Shown: positions 1 to 8,436 of the stretch, piece after piece
Numbering within the stretch: the first letter of the stretch is position 1
Layout of the letters: every line of letters starts with the position of its first letter
From: Azospirillum doebereinerae
GTDB taxonomy: Bacteria > Pseudomonadota > Alphaproteobacteria > Azospirillales > Azospirillaceae
DNA: 64,000 nucleotides
Direction of reading: 5' to 3'
NCBI RefSeq assembly: GCF_003989665.1
Contig: NZ_RZIJ01000011.1
Location: 147,034 to 211,033 of the forward strand
Position numbers and translations under genes: made by a program
Notes under the pieces: model-generated
The model's input: only the letters and a program-made list of their open reading frames with translations
The model's database searches: none
What the model was told of the DNA's origin: nothing

Positions 1-1
1 T

Positions 2-991
2 TCGGGCTCGGAGGCGACCGACACCGCGCTGAAGATGGCGCGCGCCTATTGGCGGCTGAAGGGCCAGCCGGCCAAGACCAAGCTGATCGGCCGCTCCAAG
101 GGCTACCACGGGGTCAATTTCGGCGGCATCAGCCTGGGCGGCATCGGCGGCAACCGCAAGCTGTTCGGCACCGGGGTCGACGCCGACCATCTGCCGCACA
201 CCCTGCTGCCGCAGAACCTGTTCACCAAGGGCATGCCCGACGAGGGCGCCCATCTGGCCGACGCGCTGGAGGAGCTGGTCGCCCTGCACGACGCCTCCAA
301 CATCGCCGCCGTGATCGTCGAGCCGCTGGCCGGATCGGCCGGCGTGCTGCCGCCGCCCAAGGGCTACCTGCAACGCCTGCGCGAGCTGTGCACCAAGCAC
401 GGCATCCTGCTGATCTTCGACGAGGTCATCACCGGCTTCGGCCGCATGGGCGCGCCGTTCGGCGCCGACGCCTTCGGCGTGGTGCCCGACATCCTGAACG
501 TCGCCAAGGGCCTGACCAACGGCGCGGTGCCGATGGGCGCCGTCGTCGCCAGCCGCGAGATTTACAAGACCTTCATGGACAACGGCGGGCCGGACTATCT
601 GGTCGAGTTCCCGCACGGCTACACCTACTCCGCCCACCCGGTCGCCTGCGCCGCCGGGCTGGCCGCGCTCGACCTGTTCGAGCGGGAGGCGCTGCACGAG
701 AAGGCGGCGGCGCTGGCCCCGCATTTCGAAACGGTGCTGCACGGGCTGAAGGGGCTGAAGCACGTCGCCGACATCCGCAACTACGGCCTGGCCGGCGCCG
801 TGACCATCGCGGCGCTGCCGGGCGAACCGGCGCGGCGCCCCTACGAGATCGCCATGAAGTGCTGGGACGCCGGCTATTACGTGCGCTACGGCGGCGACAC
901 GCTGCAATTCGGCCCGCATTTCTACAGCGAGACCGCCGACCTCGACCGCCTGATGAACGTCGTCGCCGACGCCATCCAGACGACGGCCTGA
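2..991 (+). CDS. Omega-amino acid (beta-alanine)--pyruvate aminotransferase, N-terminus cut by window edge
   Basis: Class III PLP-dependent aminotransferase that moves the amino group of an omega-amino acid or amine to pyruvate in the cytoplasm. The frame is open from base 2 (reads SGSEATDTALKMARAYW), so roughly the first 110 residues lie outside; 329 residues are visible of a family length near 440. Visible signatures are the IFDEVITGFGRMGAPFG segment, whose Asp contacts the PLP ring nitrogen, and the PLP-binding Lys in NVAKGLTNG (codon 506-508). The closest family by eye is beta-alanine:pyruvate transaminase, but substrate range cannot be read from sequence. A GC-rich hairpin follows the stop codon, so it probably ends its transcription unit. 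Confidence 0.88.
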   Translation, partial: SGSEATDTALKMARAYWRLKGQPAKTKLIGRSKGYHGVNFGGISLGGIGGNRKLFGTGVDADHLPHTLLPQNLFTKGMPDEGAHLADALEELVALHDASNIAAVIVEPLAGSAGVLPPPKGYLQRLRELCTKHGILLIFDEVITGFGRMGAPFGADAFGVVPDILNVAKGLTNGAVPMGAVVASREIYKTFMDNGGPDYLVEFPHGYTYSAHPVACAAGLAALDLFEREALHEKAAALAPHFETVLHGLKGLKHVADIRNYGLAGAVTIAALPGEPARRPYEIAMKCWDAGYYVRYGGDTLQFGPHFYSETADLDRLMNVVADAIQTTA

Positions 992-1001
992 TCCGGGGCG
1001 G

Positions 1002-1028
1002 GCGGGCGGCGCCTTCCGGGCCGCCCGC
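1002..1028 (+). terminator. Possible terminator hairpin after the aminotransferase
   Basis: Perfect 9-bp stem GCGGGCGGC / GCCGCCCGC (1002-1010 with 1020-1028) and a 9-base loop, 11 bases after the stop codon. There is no good T-run after it, so factor-independent termination is only likely, not certain. Confidence 0.4.
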
Positions 1029-1110
1029 TTCGCAGCATAAGAGGTTTTGGCGGTGGATGAACGCCGCGTTCTTTGGTTGAGTGGTGCCTGGACTGACAGG
1101 AGCCACTCGC

Positions 1111-2151
1111 GTGAGTACAGGATTGATAGCGCTGCTCGATGACGTGGTCGGCTTGGCGAAGGTCGCCGCCGCGTCGCTGGACGACGCCGCCGCGCAGGCC
1201 GGGCGGGCGGGGGTCAAGGCCGCAGGCGTGGTCGTCGACGACGCCGCCGTGGCGCCGCGCTACGTGGTCGGCTTCACCGCCGAACGGGAACTGCCCATCG
1301 TCGGCAAGATCGCGCTCGGCTCCCTGAAGAACAAGCTGATCATCCTGCTGCCGGCGGCGCTGGTCCTCAGCCTGCTGGCGCCCTGGGCGATCACGCCGCT
1401 GCTGATGATGGGCGGCGCCTTCCTGTGCTACGAGGGGGCGGAGAAGGTCCACGAATCGCTGTGGCCGCACGCGGAGCACGAGGGGGCCGGCGGGGACGCT
1501 CCGGCCAAGGGCCAGACCGCCAAGCAGTTCGAGGACGAGAAGGTGCGCGGTGCCATCGCCACCGACCTGATCCTGTCGGCGGAGATCATGGCGATCACCC
1601 TGTCGACGGCCGCTGACGAGACCTCCTCCTTCTGGACGCAGGCGGTGATCCTCGCGGTGGTCGGAGTCGGCATCACCGTCCTGGTCTACGGCGCCGTGGC
1701 GCTGATTGTGAAGGCGGACGACGTCGGCCTCTCGCTGGCGCAGAACGACCGTCCCGCCTCCAGCCTGCTGGGTCTGAGGCGCGGCGTCACCGGCGCCGCG
1801 AACGGCGCGGACCAAGCCTTGCGCCCGCTGACCAAGGGGATCGGCGGCGGCCTCGTCTACGGCATGCCGATCTTCCTCAAGGCGCTCGCCCTCGTCGGCA
1901 CCGCCGCGATGCTGTGGGTGGGCGGCGGGATCATCATCCATGGGCTGGAAGGCTACGGGCTGCCGGAGATCGGTCACGCCATCCACGGTGTCGCGGCCTC
2001 GGTCGGCCACGCCCTGCCGATCGGCGGTTCCGTGGTGGAATGGCTCGTGGGCGCCGCTGGGTCGGGGGTGTTCGGGCTCGCCCTGGGGGCCGTGCTGATC
2101 CCGCTGGTTCACAAAATCGCGCTGCCGGTCGTGGCGAAGGTGAGGGGCTGA
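1111..2151 (+). CDS. DUF808 family inner-membrane protein (YedI-like)
   Basis: Integral membrane protein of the DUF808/YedI family, function unknown. The start is placed at the GTG at 1111, with CAGGAG 8 bases upstream; the product then begins STGLIALLDDVVGLAKVAAASLDD, matching the family's usual N-terminus, whereas an upstream GTG at 1081 would add a non-conserved stretch. The 346-residue product has the charged segment FTAERELPIVGKIALGSLKNK, then several hydrophobic spans (around LIILLPAALVLSLLAPWAI, AVILAVVGVGITVLVYGAVAL, FLKALALVGTAAMLWVGGG, and the C-terminus). It stands alone between a terminator-like hairpin and the next small gene 100 bases downstream. Assignment to the family is firm; no biochemical role is claimed. 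Confidence 0.85.
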   Translation: MSTGLIALLDDVVGLAKVAAASLDDAAAQAGRAGVKAAGVVVDDAAVAPRYVVGFTAERELPIVGKIALGSLKNKLIILLPAALVLSLLAPWAITPLLMMGGAFLCYEGAEKVHESLWPHAEHEGAGGDAPAKGQTAKQFEDEKVRGAIATDLILSAEIMAITLSTAADETSSFWTQAVILAVVGVGITVLVYGAVALIVKADDVGLSLAQNDRPASSLLGLRRGVTGAANGADQALRPLTKGIGGGLVYGMPIFLKALALVGTAAMLWVGGGIIIHGLEGYGLPEIGHAIHGVAASVGHALPIGGSVVEWLVGAAGSGVFGLALGAVLIPLVHKIALPVVAKVRG

Positions 2152-2251
2152 TCTCACTCTCCGCCGCAGCCAAGATTCCGTGGATGAAAGCAACCGCATC
2201 CCGTGTTCACACCAAAGCCGGCCAACCGGTGGCTTGAGTGTGGAGGGTCAC

Positions 2252-2689
2252 ATGCGCTTGATGGTTGCATCGCTCGCGGTCGTCGTCTTCGTTTCCGGTG
2301 CGGCGCTCGCCGACACGCGGGACCTGCAAAACGTAATGGGTTTGTCGTCCGGCGCCTTGAGGGACGACGGCCGTGGCGGTTTCATCATTGAAGCCGGCAA
2401 TGGGGCAACGACAGGCTACTTAAAAAACGATGGGCGTGGAGGCTATGTCATGGAAGCCGCCAACGGGGCGACCACGGGGTATCTGAAAGCCGATGGGCGT
2501 GGTGGATATGTCAAGGAAGCGGCCAATGGCGCAACCGAGGGCTATCTGAAAAACGACGGCAGGAACGGCTTCGTCTTGGAACGTTCGAACGGAGCGACGG
2601 AAGGCTACCTGAGAAGCGATGGCAGGGGAGGGTTCGTCCGAGAAGGGGCGAACGGGGCAACCATCGGCAGGATCAGCCCACCGCGCTGA
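2252..2689 (+). CDS. Small secreted protein made of five 21-residue repeats
   Basis: A 145-residue protein with an N-terminal signal peptide (MRLMVASLAVVVFVSGAALA, cleavage expected after residue 20). Residues 34-138 are five tandem 21-residue units of the type GYLKxDGRGGYV followed by xEAANGATx, ending with a short tail GRISPPR. I do not recognise the family. The start at 2252 has GGAGGG 5-10 bases upstream; a longer upstream in-frame start at 2180 lacks signal-peptide logic. Codon use differs from the neighbours: Lys is mostly AAA and A/T third positions are common, unlike the otherwise very GC-rich window. Regular Gly/Asn/Asp-rich repeats suggest a small beta-strand solenoid exported to the periplasm or surface. 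Function unknown. Confidence 0.75.
   Translation: MRLMVASLAVVVFVSGAALADTRDLQNVMGLSSGALRDDGRGGFIIEAGNGATTGYLKNDGRGGYVMEAANGATTGYLKADGRGGYVKEAANGATEGYLKNDGRNGFVLERSNGATEGYLRSDGRGGFVREGANGATIGRISPPR
2351..2665 (+). repeat. Five tandem 63-bp coding repeats
   Basis: Five consecutive 63-bp units encoding the 21-residue repeats of the small secreted protein. Units 2 and 3 (2414-2539) are the most alike; units 1, 4 and 5 have diverged. The pattern suggests expansion by internal duplication with the reading frame kept. Confidence 0.8.
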
Positions 2690-2721
2690 CCGTCTTGCCA
2701 GGGCGCCCCTCGATTGCCGCA

Positions 2722-2744
2722 GGGGCCGGTTCCGCCCCGGCCCC
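2722..2744. terminator. Possible bidirectional terminator between convergent genes
   Basis: GGGGCCGG (2722-2729) pairs with CCGGCCCC (2737-2744) around a 7-base loop in the 62-bp gap between the repeat-protein gene and the convergent lipid operon. No T-run on either side. Confidence 0.35.
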
Positions 2745-2751
2745 GCCAGCC

Positions 2752-3705
2752 TCAGGTGAACCAGTAGCGGGTGAGGTGGAAGAACAGCGGCGCCGAGAAC
2801 ACGACGGAATCCAACCGGTCCAGCACCCCGCCATGCCCCTCGATCAGCGTGCCCCAGTCCTTGACGCCGAGGTCGCGCTTCATCGCCGACAGGACGAAGC
2901 CGCCGAAGAAGCCGGCCGTCACGATGACCAGCGACATCCCCGCCGCCTGGAGCGGCGTGAAGGGCGTGATGACGTGCAGCCCGGTGCCGATGGCGACGGC
3001 GGTCAGCCCGCCGCCCAGCAGCCCCTCCACCGTCTTCGACGGGCTGATGCCGGGCGACAGCCGGGTCTTGCCCCACAGCTTGCCGAAGACGTACTGGAAC
3101 ACGTCGCTCAACTGCGCCACCGTCATCAGGTACAGCAACAGCAGCGCCCCCGGCAGCTCGTAGCCCGGAATGTCGAGCCACAGCAGGGCCGGCGCGTGGC
3201 TGGCGCAGTAGACCGCCAGCATCAGCCCCCATTGCGCCTTGGCGGTGCGGGTGAGGAAGTCGGTGGTGTCGGCGCCCAGCACCGACAGCGAGGGCAGCGC
3301 CATGAACACGTAGACCGGGATGAAGATCGAGAACAGCCCGTACCAGCCGATCCCGATCAGCCAGTATTGCACCGGCACGACCACGAAGAAGGACAGGAAC
3401 AGCCCCGGATGGTCGCCGCGCCGGGTCGGCGTCAGGGTGAGGAACTCGCGCAGCGCCAGATAGGACAGCAGGGCGAACAGCACCAGGGTCACCGTGCCGC
3501 CCAGCAGCATGGCCGCCGCGAACAACGCCACCATCACCCACCACGACCGGATGCGGGCGTTCAGGTTGCGCACCGTGTCGTGCCCGGCCGGCGTCGTCAC
3601 CCGCTGCGCCAGCACGGCGCCGATCAGGGTGGCGACGGTCAGCAGCGCCAGGGCCGCGCCCGCCAGCCAGAGGAACAACGGTTGCAGCAGCGGTTCGGCG
3701 GTCAT
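2752..3705 (-). CDS. Phosphatidate cytidylyltransferase (CdsA family)
   Basis: Makes CDP-diacylglycerol from phosphatidic acid and CTP at the inner membrane. The 317-residue product has about eight hydrophobic spans and the C-terminal family signature region, seen here as SPSKTVEGLLGGGL and later SAMKRDLGVKDWGTLIEGHG, followed by a final LDRLDSVVFSAPLFFHL segment. The start ATG at 3705 overlaps the stop of the upstream acyltransferase gene (ATGA), so translation is probably coupled. It is the last gene of the five-gene lipid operon. Because the operon also carries its own CDP-alcohol transferase and acyltransferases, this is probably a specialised second CdsA, similar in context to E. coli ynbB, rather than the housekeeping enzyme; that is inferred from context only. 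Confidence 0.87.
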   Translation of the reverse strand: MTAEPLLQPLFLWLAGAALALLTVATLIGAVLAQRVTTPAGHDTVRNLNARIRSWWVMVALFAAAMLLGGTVTLVLFALLSYLALREFLTLTPTRRGDHPGLFLSFFVVVPVQYWLIGIGWYGLFSIFIPVYVFMALPSLSVLGADTTDFLTRTAKAQWGLMLAVYCASHAPALLWLDIPGYELPGALLLLYLMTVAQLSDVFQYVFGKLWGKTRLSPGISPSKTVEGLLGGGLTAVAIGTGLHVITPFTPLQAAGMSLVIVTAGFFGGFVLSAMKRDLGVKDWGTLIEGHGGVLDRLDSVVFSAPLFFHLTRYWFT

Positions 3706-4355
3706 CGGGCGGTCTCTTGGCTGGGGGTTCGGGGTTGGGATTGCGAGGAATGCGACAGGGAGACCAGCGCGTCGCGCGCCCGCTCCAGGAAGGCGGCCTT
3801 GTCCTCGCCGTCGCCGGGCGGTGCCACGGGCGCGCCGAAGCGCATGGTGCAGATCAGCGGGACCGGCAGCGGCATGCCCTTGGGCATCACGCGGTTCAGG
3901 TTCTCGATGAAGACGGGCACCAGCTCGGCCCCCGGCACCCGGCGGGCGAGGTGGTAGAGCCCGCTCTTGAACGGCTGCACGGCGCCGTCGCCGCGCGTGC
4001 CCTCGGGGAAGAGGATCAGCGACTGGCCGCCGTCCAGCACCGCCGCCATGGCGTCCATCACCTCGGCCGTCGCCTTGCCGGTGCGGTCGACCAGCAGCGC
4101 GTTCAGGCAGCCCACCGCCACGCTCCGCCGCAGGGCGGACCCGCCCCAATAGTCGAGCGCGGCCACCGGGTGTGTCCGCGCCCGCAGCTCGCGCGGCAGC
4201 GCCGCCATCATCACCAGCGTGTCGAGGTGGCTGCTGTGGTTGGCGAAGTAGATGCGGGGCACGTCGGCGGGCGCGCAGCCCTCCCAGCTCGCGCGGGCGC
4301 CGACCAGCAGGCGGGTGAGGCCCAGCAGGGCCGGACGGAGAAGGGGGATCATCAT
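3702..4355 (-). CDS. 1-acyl-sn-glycerol-3-phosphate acyltransferase (PlsC-like)
   Basis: Transfers an acyl chain to a lysophospholipid or lysophosphatidate at the membrane. The 217-residue protein has the acyltransferase block I NHSSHLD (H-x4-D), the block III segment LFPEGTRGDG, and the block IV-like VPVFIENLNRVMPKG. Its ATG at 4355 overlaps the stop of the preceding CDP-alcohol transferase gene (ATGA) and its own stop overlaps the start of the cdsA-like gene. A second ATG directly follows at 4352 and could also serve. Together with its neighbours it would make phosphatidic acid for the CdsA/CDP-alcohol transferase steps. Confidence 0.87.
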   Translation of the reverse strand: MMIPLLRPALLGLTRLLVGARASWEGCAPADVPRIYFANHSSHLDTLVMMAALPRELRARTHPVAALDYWGGSALRRSVAVGCLNALLVDRTGKATAEVMDAMAAVLDGGQSLILFPEGTRGDGAVQPFKSGLYHLARRVPGAELVPVFIENLNRVMPKGMPLPVPLICTMRFGAPVAPPGDGEDKAAFLERARDALVSLSHSSQSQPRTPSQETAR

Positions 4356-5029
4356 GACCGGGCCTCCAGCCCCTGATTCTTCAAGTGACGGGCGATGCCG
4401 CTGGTGCGCGTCGCGGCGGTGAGCAGGCTTCCCGCGACGATGATCCAGCCGGCGGCGAGCAGGCTGTACCGCGTCCCCCACAGGACATGCTCGACCGCCT
4501 GGGCCAGCAGGGCGACGGTGAGGGCGGCCATGCGGCGCTGCTTGGCCATCACCCCGCCGAAATCCTGCGTCAGCCCCAGCGCGCCGCCGAAGACCCGGAC
4601 ATAGGCGGTCAGCATCGCCGCCAGCGCCGCCGCCCAGCCGAGCCAGGGGAGGCCCACGGCGTAGCCCAGCGGCACCAGGAAGGCGGTGTCGGCGAAGCGG
4701 TCGGGGATCTCGTTGTAGAGCGCGCCGACCGGCGACCCCTTGCCGCCCTCCACCGCGACCATGCCGTCGAGCAGGTTGCACAGCAGGCGAAGCTGGACGC
4801 AGAGCGCGGCGCCGATCCAGGCGGCGATCCCGCCGTGCAGCAGCAGCGCGCCGCCGATCACGGCCCAGACCGCCGACAGCACGGAGATTTGGTTGGGCGT
4901 CACCGGCGTCGTGGTCAGCCACGCCGCCAGCCTCTGCGCCCAGCGGGCCTGGCGGGTGGCGATGGGGCGGCGGTCGGCGGCGGGGGCGGCGGCGCTCGCG
5001 GCGTGGTCCATCATGGGATCTCCCATCAT
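4352..5029 (-). CDS. CDP-alcohol phosphatidyltransferase family protein, variant active-site motif
   Basis: Membrane enzyme of the family that joins CDP-diacylglycerol to an alcohol. The 225-residue product has about six hydrophobic spans. The family signature D-x2-DG-x2-AR-x8-G-x3-D-x3-D is recognisable as NLLDGMVAVEGGKG followed by GALYNEIPD: the first and third Asp are Asn, and Arg after Ala is Val, while the second and fourth Asp are kept. This kind of variant occurs in CDP-alcohol transferase-like proteins encoded next to CdsA- and PlsC-like genes (compare E. coli ynbA/ynbB), so it is probably a real subfamily rather than decay. The acceptor alcohol is unknown. It is translationally coupled on both sides by ATGA overlaps. 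Confidence 0.8.
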   Translation of the reverse strand: MMGDPMMDHAASAAAPAADRRPIATRQARWAQRLAAWLTTTPVTPNQISVLSAVWAVIGGALLLHGGIAAWIGAALCVQLRLLCNLLDGMVAVEGGKGSPVGALYNEIPDRFADTAFLVPLGYAVGLPWLGWAAALAAMLTAYVRVFGGALGLTQDFGGVMAKQRRMAALTVALLAQAVEHVLWGTRYSLLAAGWIIVAGSLLTAATRTSGIARHLKNQGLEARS

Positions 5030-8000
5030 GCGGTCTCCTTGAGGGCGTCGGCGGCGAAGCGCGCGACGGCCGGATAGTCGGTCTTGCCGGTGCCCAGCAA
5101 CGGGATGGAGTCGAGGCGCAGCACGTCGCGCGGGATGGCGATCTCGGGCGCGCCCTTGCCGCGGGCGGCGGTGGCCAGCGCGTCGCGGGACAGCGCGGGG
5201 GCGGTCGTCACCAGAACGATGCGCTCGCCGCGCTTGGCGTCGGGCAGGGCGACGGCGGCGTGGGTGGCGTCGGGCTCGGCGAGGCTGGCGATCTCCTCGA
5301 CCACGCCCAGCGCGATCATCTCGCCGGCCACCTTGGCGAAGCGCTTGACCCGGCCGACGATGCGGATGAAGCCTTCGGCGTCGATGGTCACGATGTCGCC
5401 GGTGTCGTGCCACCCGCCGTCCGGCGGCTGGATCACGCTGGGACGGTCGGCGTGCAGGTAGCCCTTCATCACGTTCGGCCCGCGCACCCGCAGCCGCCCG
5501 CCGGTCTCCACGCCGGGCACCGGCGTCAGCTCGGTCTCGATGCCGGGCAGGGCCTGGCCGACGCTGCCGGGGCGGAAGCGGGCCGGGGTGTTGACGGCGA
5601 TCACCGGGGAGGTCTCGGTGGTGCCGTAGCCCTCCAGCAGGTGGACGCGCAGGCGCTCGGTGTAGATCCGCCGCGTCTCGTCCTGGAGCCGCTCGGCCCC
5701 GGCGAAGACCAGCCGCAGCGAGCGGTAGTCGTAGGGGTCGGCCGTCCGCGCCCAGGCGTTCAGGAAGAAGTCGGTGCCGAACAGCACGGTGGCGTTGGTC
5801 TGGTAGACCAGCTCCGGGATCAGCCGGACGTGGCGCGGGTTGGGGTAGAGCACCGTCTTCACGCCGTTGAGGATCGGCAGCAGCATGCCCCCGGTCAGCC
5901 CGAAGGAGTGGAAGACGGGCAGGCAGTTGAACACCACGTCCTGCCGGGTGAAATCGACCACCGAGGCGATCTGCGTCAGGTTGGAGAGCAGGTTGCCGTG
6001 GCTGAGCGCCACGCCCTTGGGCGGCCCCTCCGACCCGGAGGTGAAGAGGATGGCGGCGACGTCGTCGTGGCCGCCCTGCTCCGGCAGCAGCCGGTCGGGC
6101 ATGACCAGCGCCGCCAGGGCGCGCAGCTTGTCGCCGAGGCCGAGACCGCGCTTCACGTCCTCCAGATAGACGATGGCGTGGTCGGCGGCGAGCGCCTCGA
6201 CCAGCGCGCCCAGCCGCCCCTTCTCGATGAACTGGGCCGAGGTGACGACGCGGCGCACCCCGGCGGCGCGGCAGGCGGCCTTCACCGATTCCGGGCCGGC
6301 GGTGAAGTTAAGCATGGCGGCCGGGCGGCCATGGGCGGCGAGGCCGAAGAACACCGCCGCCGTCGGCGAGGCCGTGGGCAGCAGCACGCCGACCGCCTCG
6401 CCCGGTTCCGTCCCCCGCGCCAGGATGCGGCCGAGCACCAGGGCGCGGGCCGCCAGCGCCCGGTAGGACACGGTCGAGAAGTCGCCGTCCTGCACCGCCG
6501 CCTCCCGCGCGCCGGTCTTGCGGCGGGCGTCGAGCAGGGCCAGCATCAGCGTGTCGGGCTGGCTGCGGGCGGCGCAGACGGTCTCCGTCATCACCCGCGA
6601 CAGCCAGGATTTCAGCGCGGCGCGGCGCTTCTTGCCCATCAGCCCGCTGACGTCCGGGGTCAGGACCGGCGGCCGCACGGTGATGGTGATGCGCGGGAAC
6701 AGGCCCAGCCGCAGCCGTCCCTTCATCCGCGACAGGACCGAGCGCTGGGCGCCCTCGATGCAGACCGGCACCACCGGGCAGCGCGCCTTGTCGGCCAGCA
6801 TGCCGGGGCCGCCGTTGATCTTCATCAGCGAGCCGGTGACGGTGATCCGCCCCTCCGGGAAGACGCAGACCTTGTCGCCGTCGGCCAGCGCGCGGGCCAG
6901 CACGCGGGTGCCCAGCGGGTTGGTCGGGTCGATGGTGACGTGGTCGGCCATCGCCAGGAACGGCTTGACCAGGGCCAGCTTGGCGATGTGGGTGTCGACC
7001 GCGAAGCGCATGCCCGGCAGGAAGGCGGCCAGCAGCGCGCCGTCCAGGAAGGACTGGTGGTTCGGCGTCACCACGGCGGCGCCCTCCAGCCCGGTCAGAT
7101 GCTCCGCCCCGCGCACCTCGACGCGGAAGGCCAGTCGGAAGACGGCGCGGAACAGGGTGCGCAGCAGGCTCCGCCCATCGACGGCCAGCGCCATGACGAC
7201 GGCCACCAGCATGCTCGCCCCGCCCCAGGCGGCGACGGCCAGCGGCGACAGGCCGAGCGCCAGCATCCCCGCCGCGACCGCCGAGCCCGCCACCATGTAC
7301 AGCGCGTTGACCACGTTGGCGGCGGCGATGACGCGGGCGCGGGCCGAGGCGGCCGCCCGGTGCTGGATCAGCGCGTAGAGCGGCACGGCGAAGGCGCCGC
7401 CCGCCGCCGCGATCACGAACAGGTCGGCCAGCAGCGGCAGCGCCCAGGGCTGGGCGAGCAGCGCCAGCGGCGACAGCGGCTCGGCCGGGGGGATGGCCGG
7501 GGTCAGCAGGGGCAGGGCGGCGCCGGCCAATGCTGCGACCAGCCCGGCCAGCGCCGCCTTGCCGGCGTCGGCGGTGGACGGCGTGCGGTGGCTCATCCCC
7601 GCCAGCACCGAGCCGGCGGCGACGCCGATGGCGAAGACCGCGAGCAGCAGCGTGGCGCCGTTGCTGTCGGCGCCCAGCGTCTCGCGGGCGATGGAGGGGA
7701 ACTGCGCCATCACCACCGCGCCGACGCCCCAGAACACCGAGATGCCGTGGATCGCGCGCATCGACGCCTTGTCCCCGGCGACGGAGCGCAGCACCCGCGC
7801 CGTCACCGACACCGGGTTCAGCCCGACGCGCACCGCCGGGTCGGCGTTGCCGGCGCGCGGGATGAACAGCGACGCGCCCAAGCCCAGCACCGCCGAGGCG
7901 CCGAGCAGCCCCGGCACCGCCCAGGGATGGACCAGCGCCAGCGAGCCGCCGGCGATGGTGCCGAGCAGGATGGCGACGAAGGTCCCGGCCTCCACCAGCC

Positions 8001-8436
8001 CGTTGCCGGCGGTCAGTTCGGACGGGGCCAGCAGGTCGGGCAGCAGGCCGTATTTGACCGGCCCGAACATCGTGGAATGCGCGCCCATGCCGACCAGCGC
8101 GACGATCAGGACGGGCAGGTCGGCGGCGACGATGCCCCAGGAGGCGATGCCCATCAGCCCGATCTCCGCCAGCTTGACGGCGCGGGCGACCAGCGTGCGG
8201 TCGTAGCGGTCGGCGAGCTGCCCGGCGGTGGCCGAGAGCAGCAGGAAGGGCAGGGTGAAGGCGCCGGCCGCGAGCGTCGAGATCATCGCCCCGTTCAGCG
8301 GCCCCCCGGCGGCGATGCCGTAGACCGCGATCACCGCGATGGCGCCGCGCAGCACGTTGTCGCCGAAGGCGCCGAGGAACTGGGTGAGGAACAGCGGCAG
8401 GAAGCGCCGTGAGGCGAGCAGGGCGGGGGCGCTCAT
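5026..8436 (-). CDS. aas: LplT-Aas fusion: MFS flippase, lysophospholipid acyltransferase and acyl-ACP/acyl-CoA ligase
   Basis: A 1136-residue three-part protein. Residues about 1-420 are an MFS transporter of the lysophospholipid flippase (LplT) type. About 430-620 is a PlsC acyltransferase with NHQSFLD (His near 460) and FPEGRITVTG. About 640-1136 is an AMP-forming acyl ligase with the P-loop TSGSEGPPKG starting near residue 799, the YGTTETSP motif and the RVKRFAKVAGEMI hinge region. In E. coli LplT and Aas are separate and together take up lysophospholipids and re-acylate them; the fusion puts all steps in one chain. The start at 8436 overlaps the tetR stop (ATGA), so it is read with its presumed regulator. 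Its end overlaps the next gene in the same way. Confidence 0.9.
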   Translation of the reverse strand: MSAPALLASRRFLPLFLTQFLGAFGDNVLRGAIAVIAVYGIAAGGPLNGAMISTLAAGAFTLPFLLLSATAGQLADRYDRTLVARAVKLAEIGLMGIASWGIVAADLPVLIVALVGMGAHSTMFGPVKYGLLPDLLAPSELTAGNGLVEAGTFVAILLGTIAGGSLALVHPWAVPGLLGASAVLGLGASLFIPRAGNADPAVRVGLNPVSVTARVLRSVAGDKASMRAIHGISVFWGVGAVVMAQFPSIARETLGADSNGATLLLAVFAIGVAAGSVLAGMSHRTPSTADAGKAALAGLVAALAGAALPLLTPAIPPAEPLSPLALLAQPWALPLLADLFVIAAAGGAFAVPLYALIQHRAAASARARVIAAANVVNALYMVAGSAVAAGMLALGLSPLAVAAWGGASMLVAVVMALAVDGRSLLRTLFRAVFRLAFRVEVRGAEHLTGLEGAAVVTPNHQSFLDGALLAAFLPGMRFAVDTHIAKLALVKPFLAMADHVTIDPTNPLGTRVLARALADGDKVCVFPEGRITVTGSLMKINGGPGMLADKARCPVVPVCIEGAQRSVLSRMKGRLRLGLFPRITITVRPPVLTPDVSGLMGKKRRAALKSWLSRVMTETVCAARSQPDTLMLALLDARRKTGAREAAVQDGDFSTVSYRALAARALVLGRILARGTEPGEAVGVLLPTASPTAAVFFGLAAHGRPAAMLNFTAGPESVKAACRAAGVRRVVTSAQFIEKGRLGALVEALAADHAIVYLEDVKRGLGLGDKLRALAALVMPDRLLPEQGGHDDVAAILFTSGSEGPPKGVALSHGNLLSNLTQIASVVDFTRQDVVFNCLPVFHSFGLTGGMLLPILNGVKTVLYPNPRHVRLIPELVYQTNATVLFGTDFFLNAWARTADPYDYRSLRLVFAGAERLQDETRRIYTERLRVHLLEGYGTTETSPVIAVNTPARFRPGSVGQALPGIETELTPVPGVETGGRLRVRGPNVMKGYLHADRPSVIQPPDGGWHDTGDIVTIDAEGFIRIVGRVKRFAKVAGEMIALGVVEEIASLAEPDATHAAVALPDAKRGERIVLVTTAPALSRDALATAARGKGAPEIAIPRDVLRLDSIPLLGTGKTDYPAVARFAADALKETA

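Noticed and set aside
5260..8412. Very long open frame (1050 codons) antisense to the LplT-Aas fusion
   Set aside because: It has no start signals or recognisable domains, and its composition is that of a GC-rich antisense shadow. The other strand has clear MFS, PlsC and AMP-ligase motifs.
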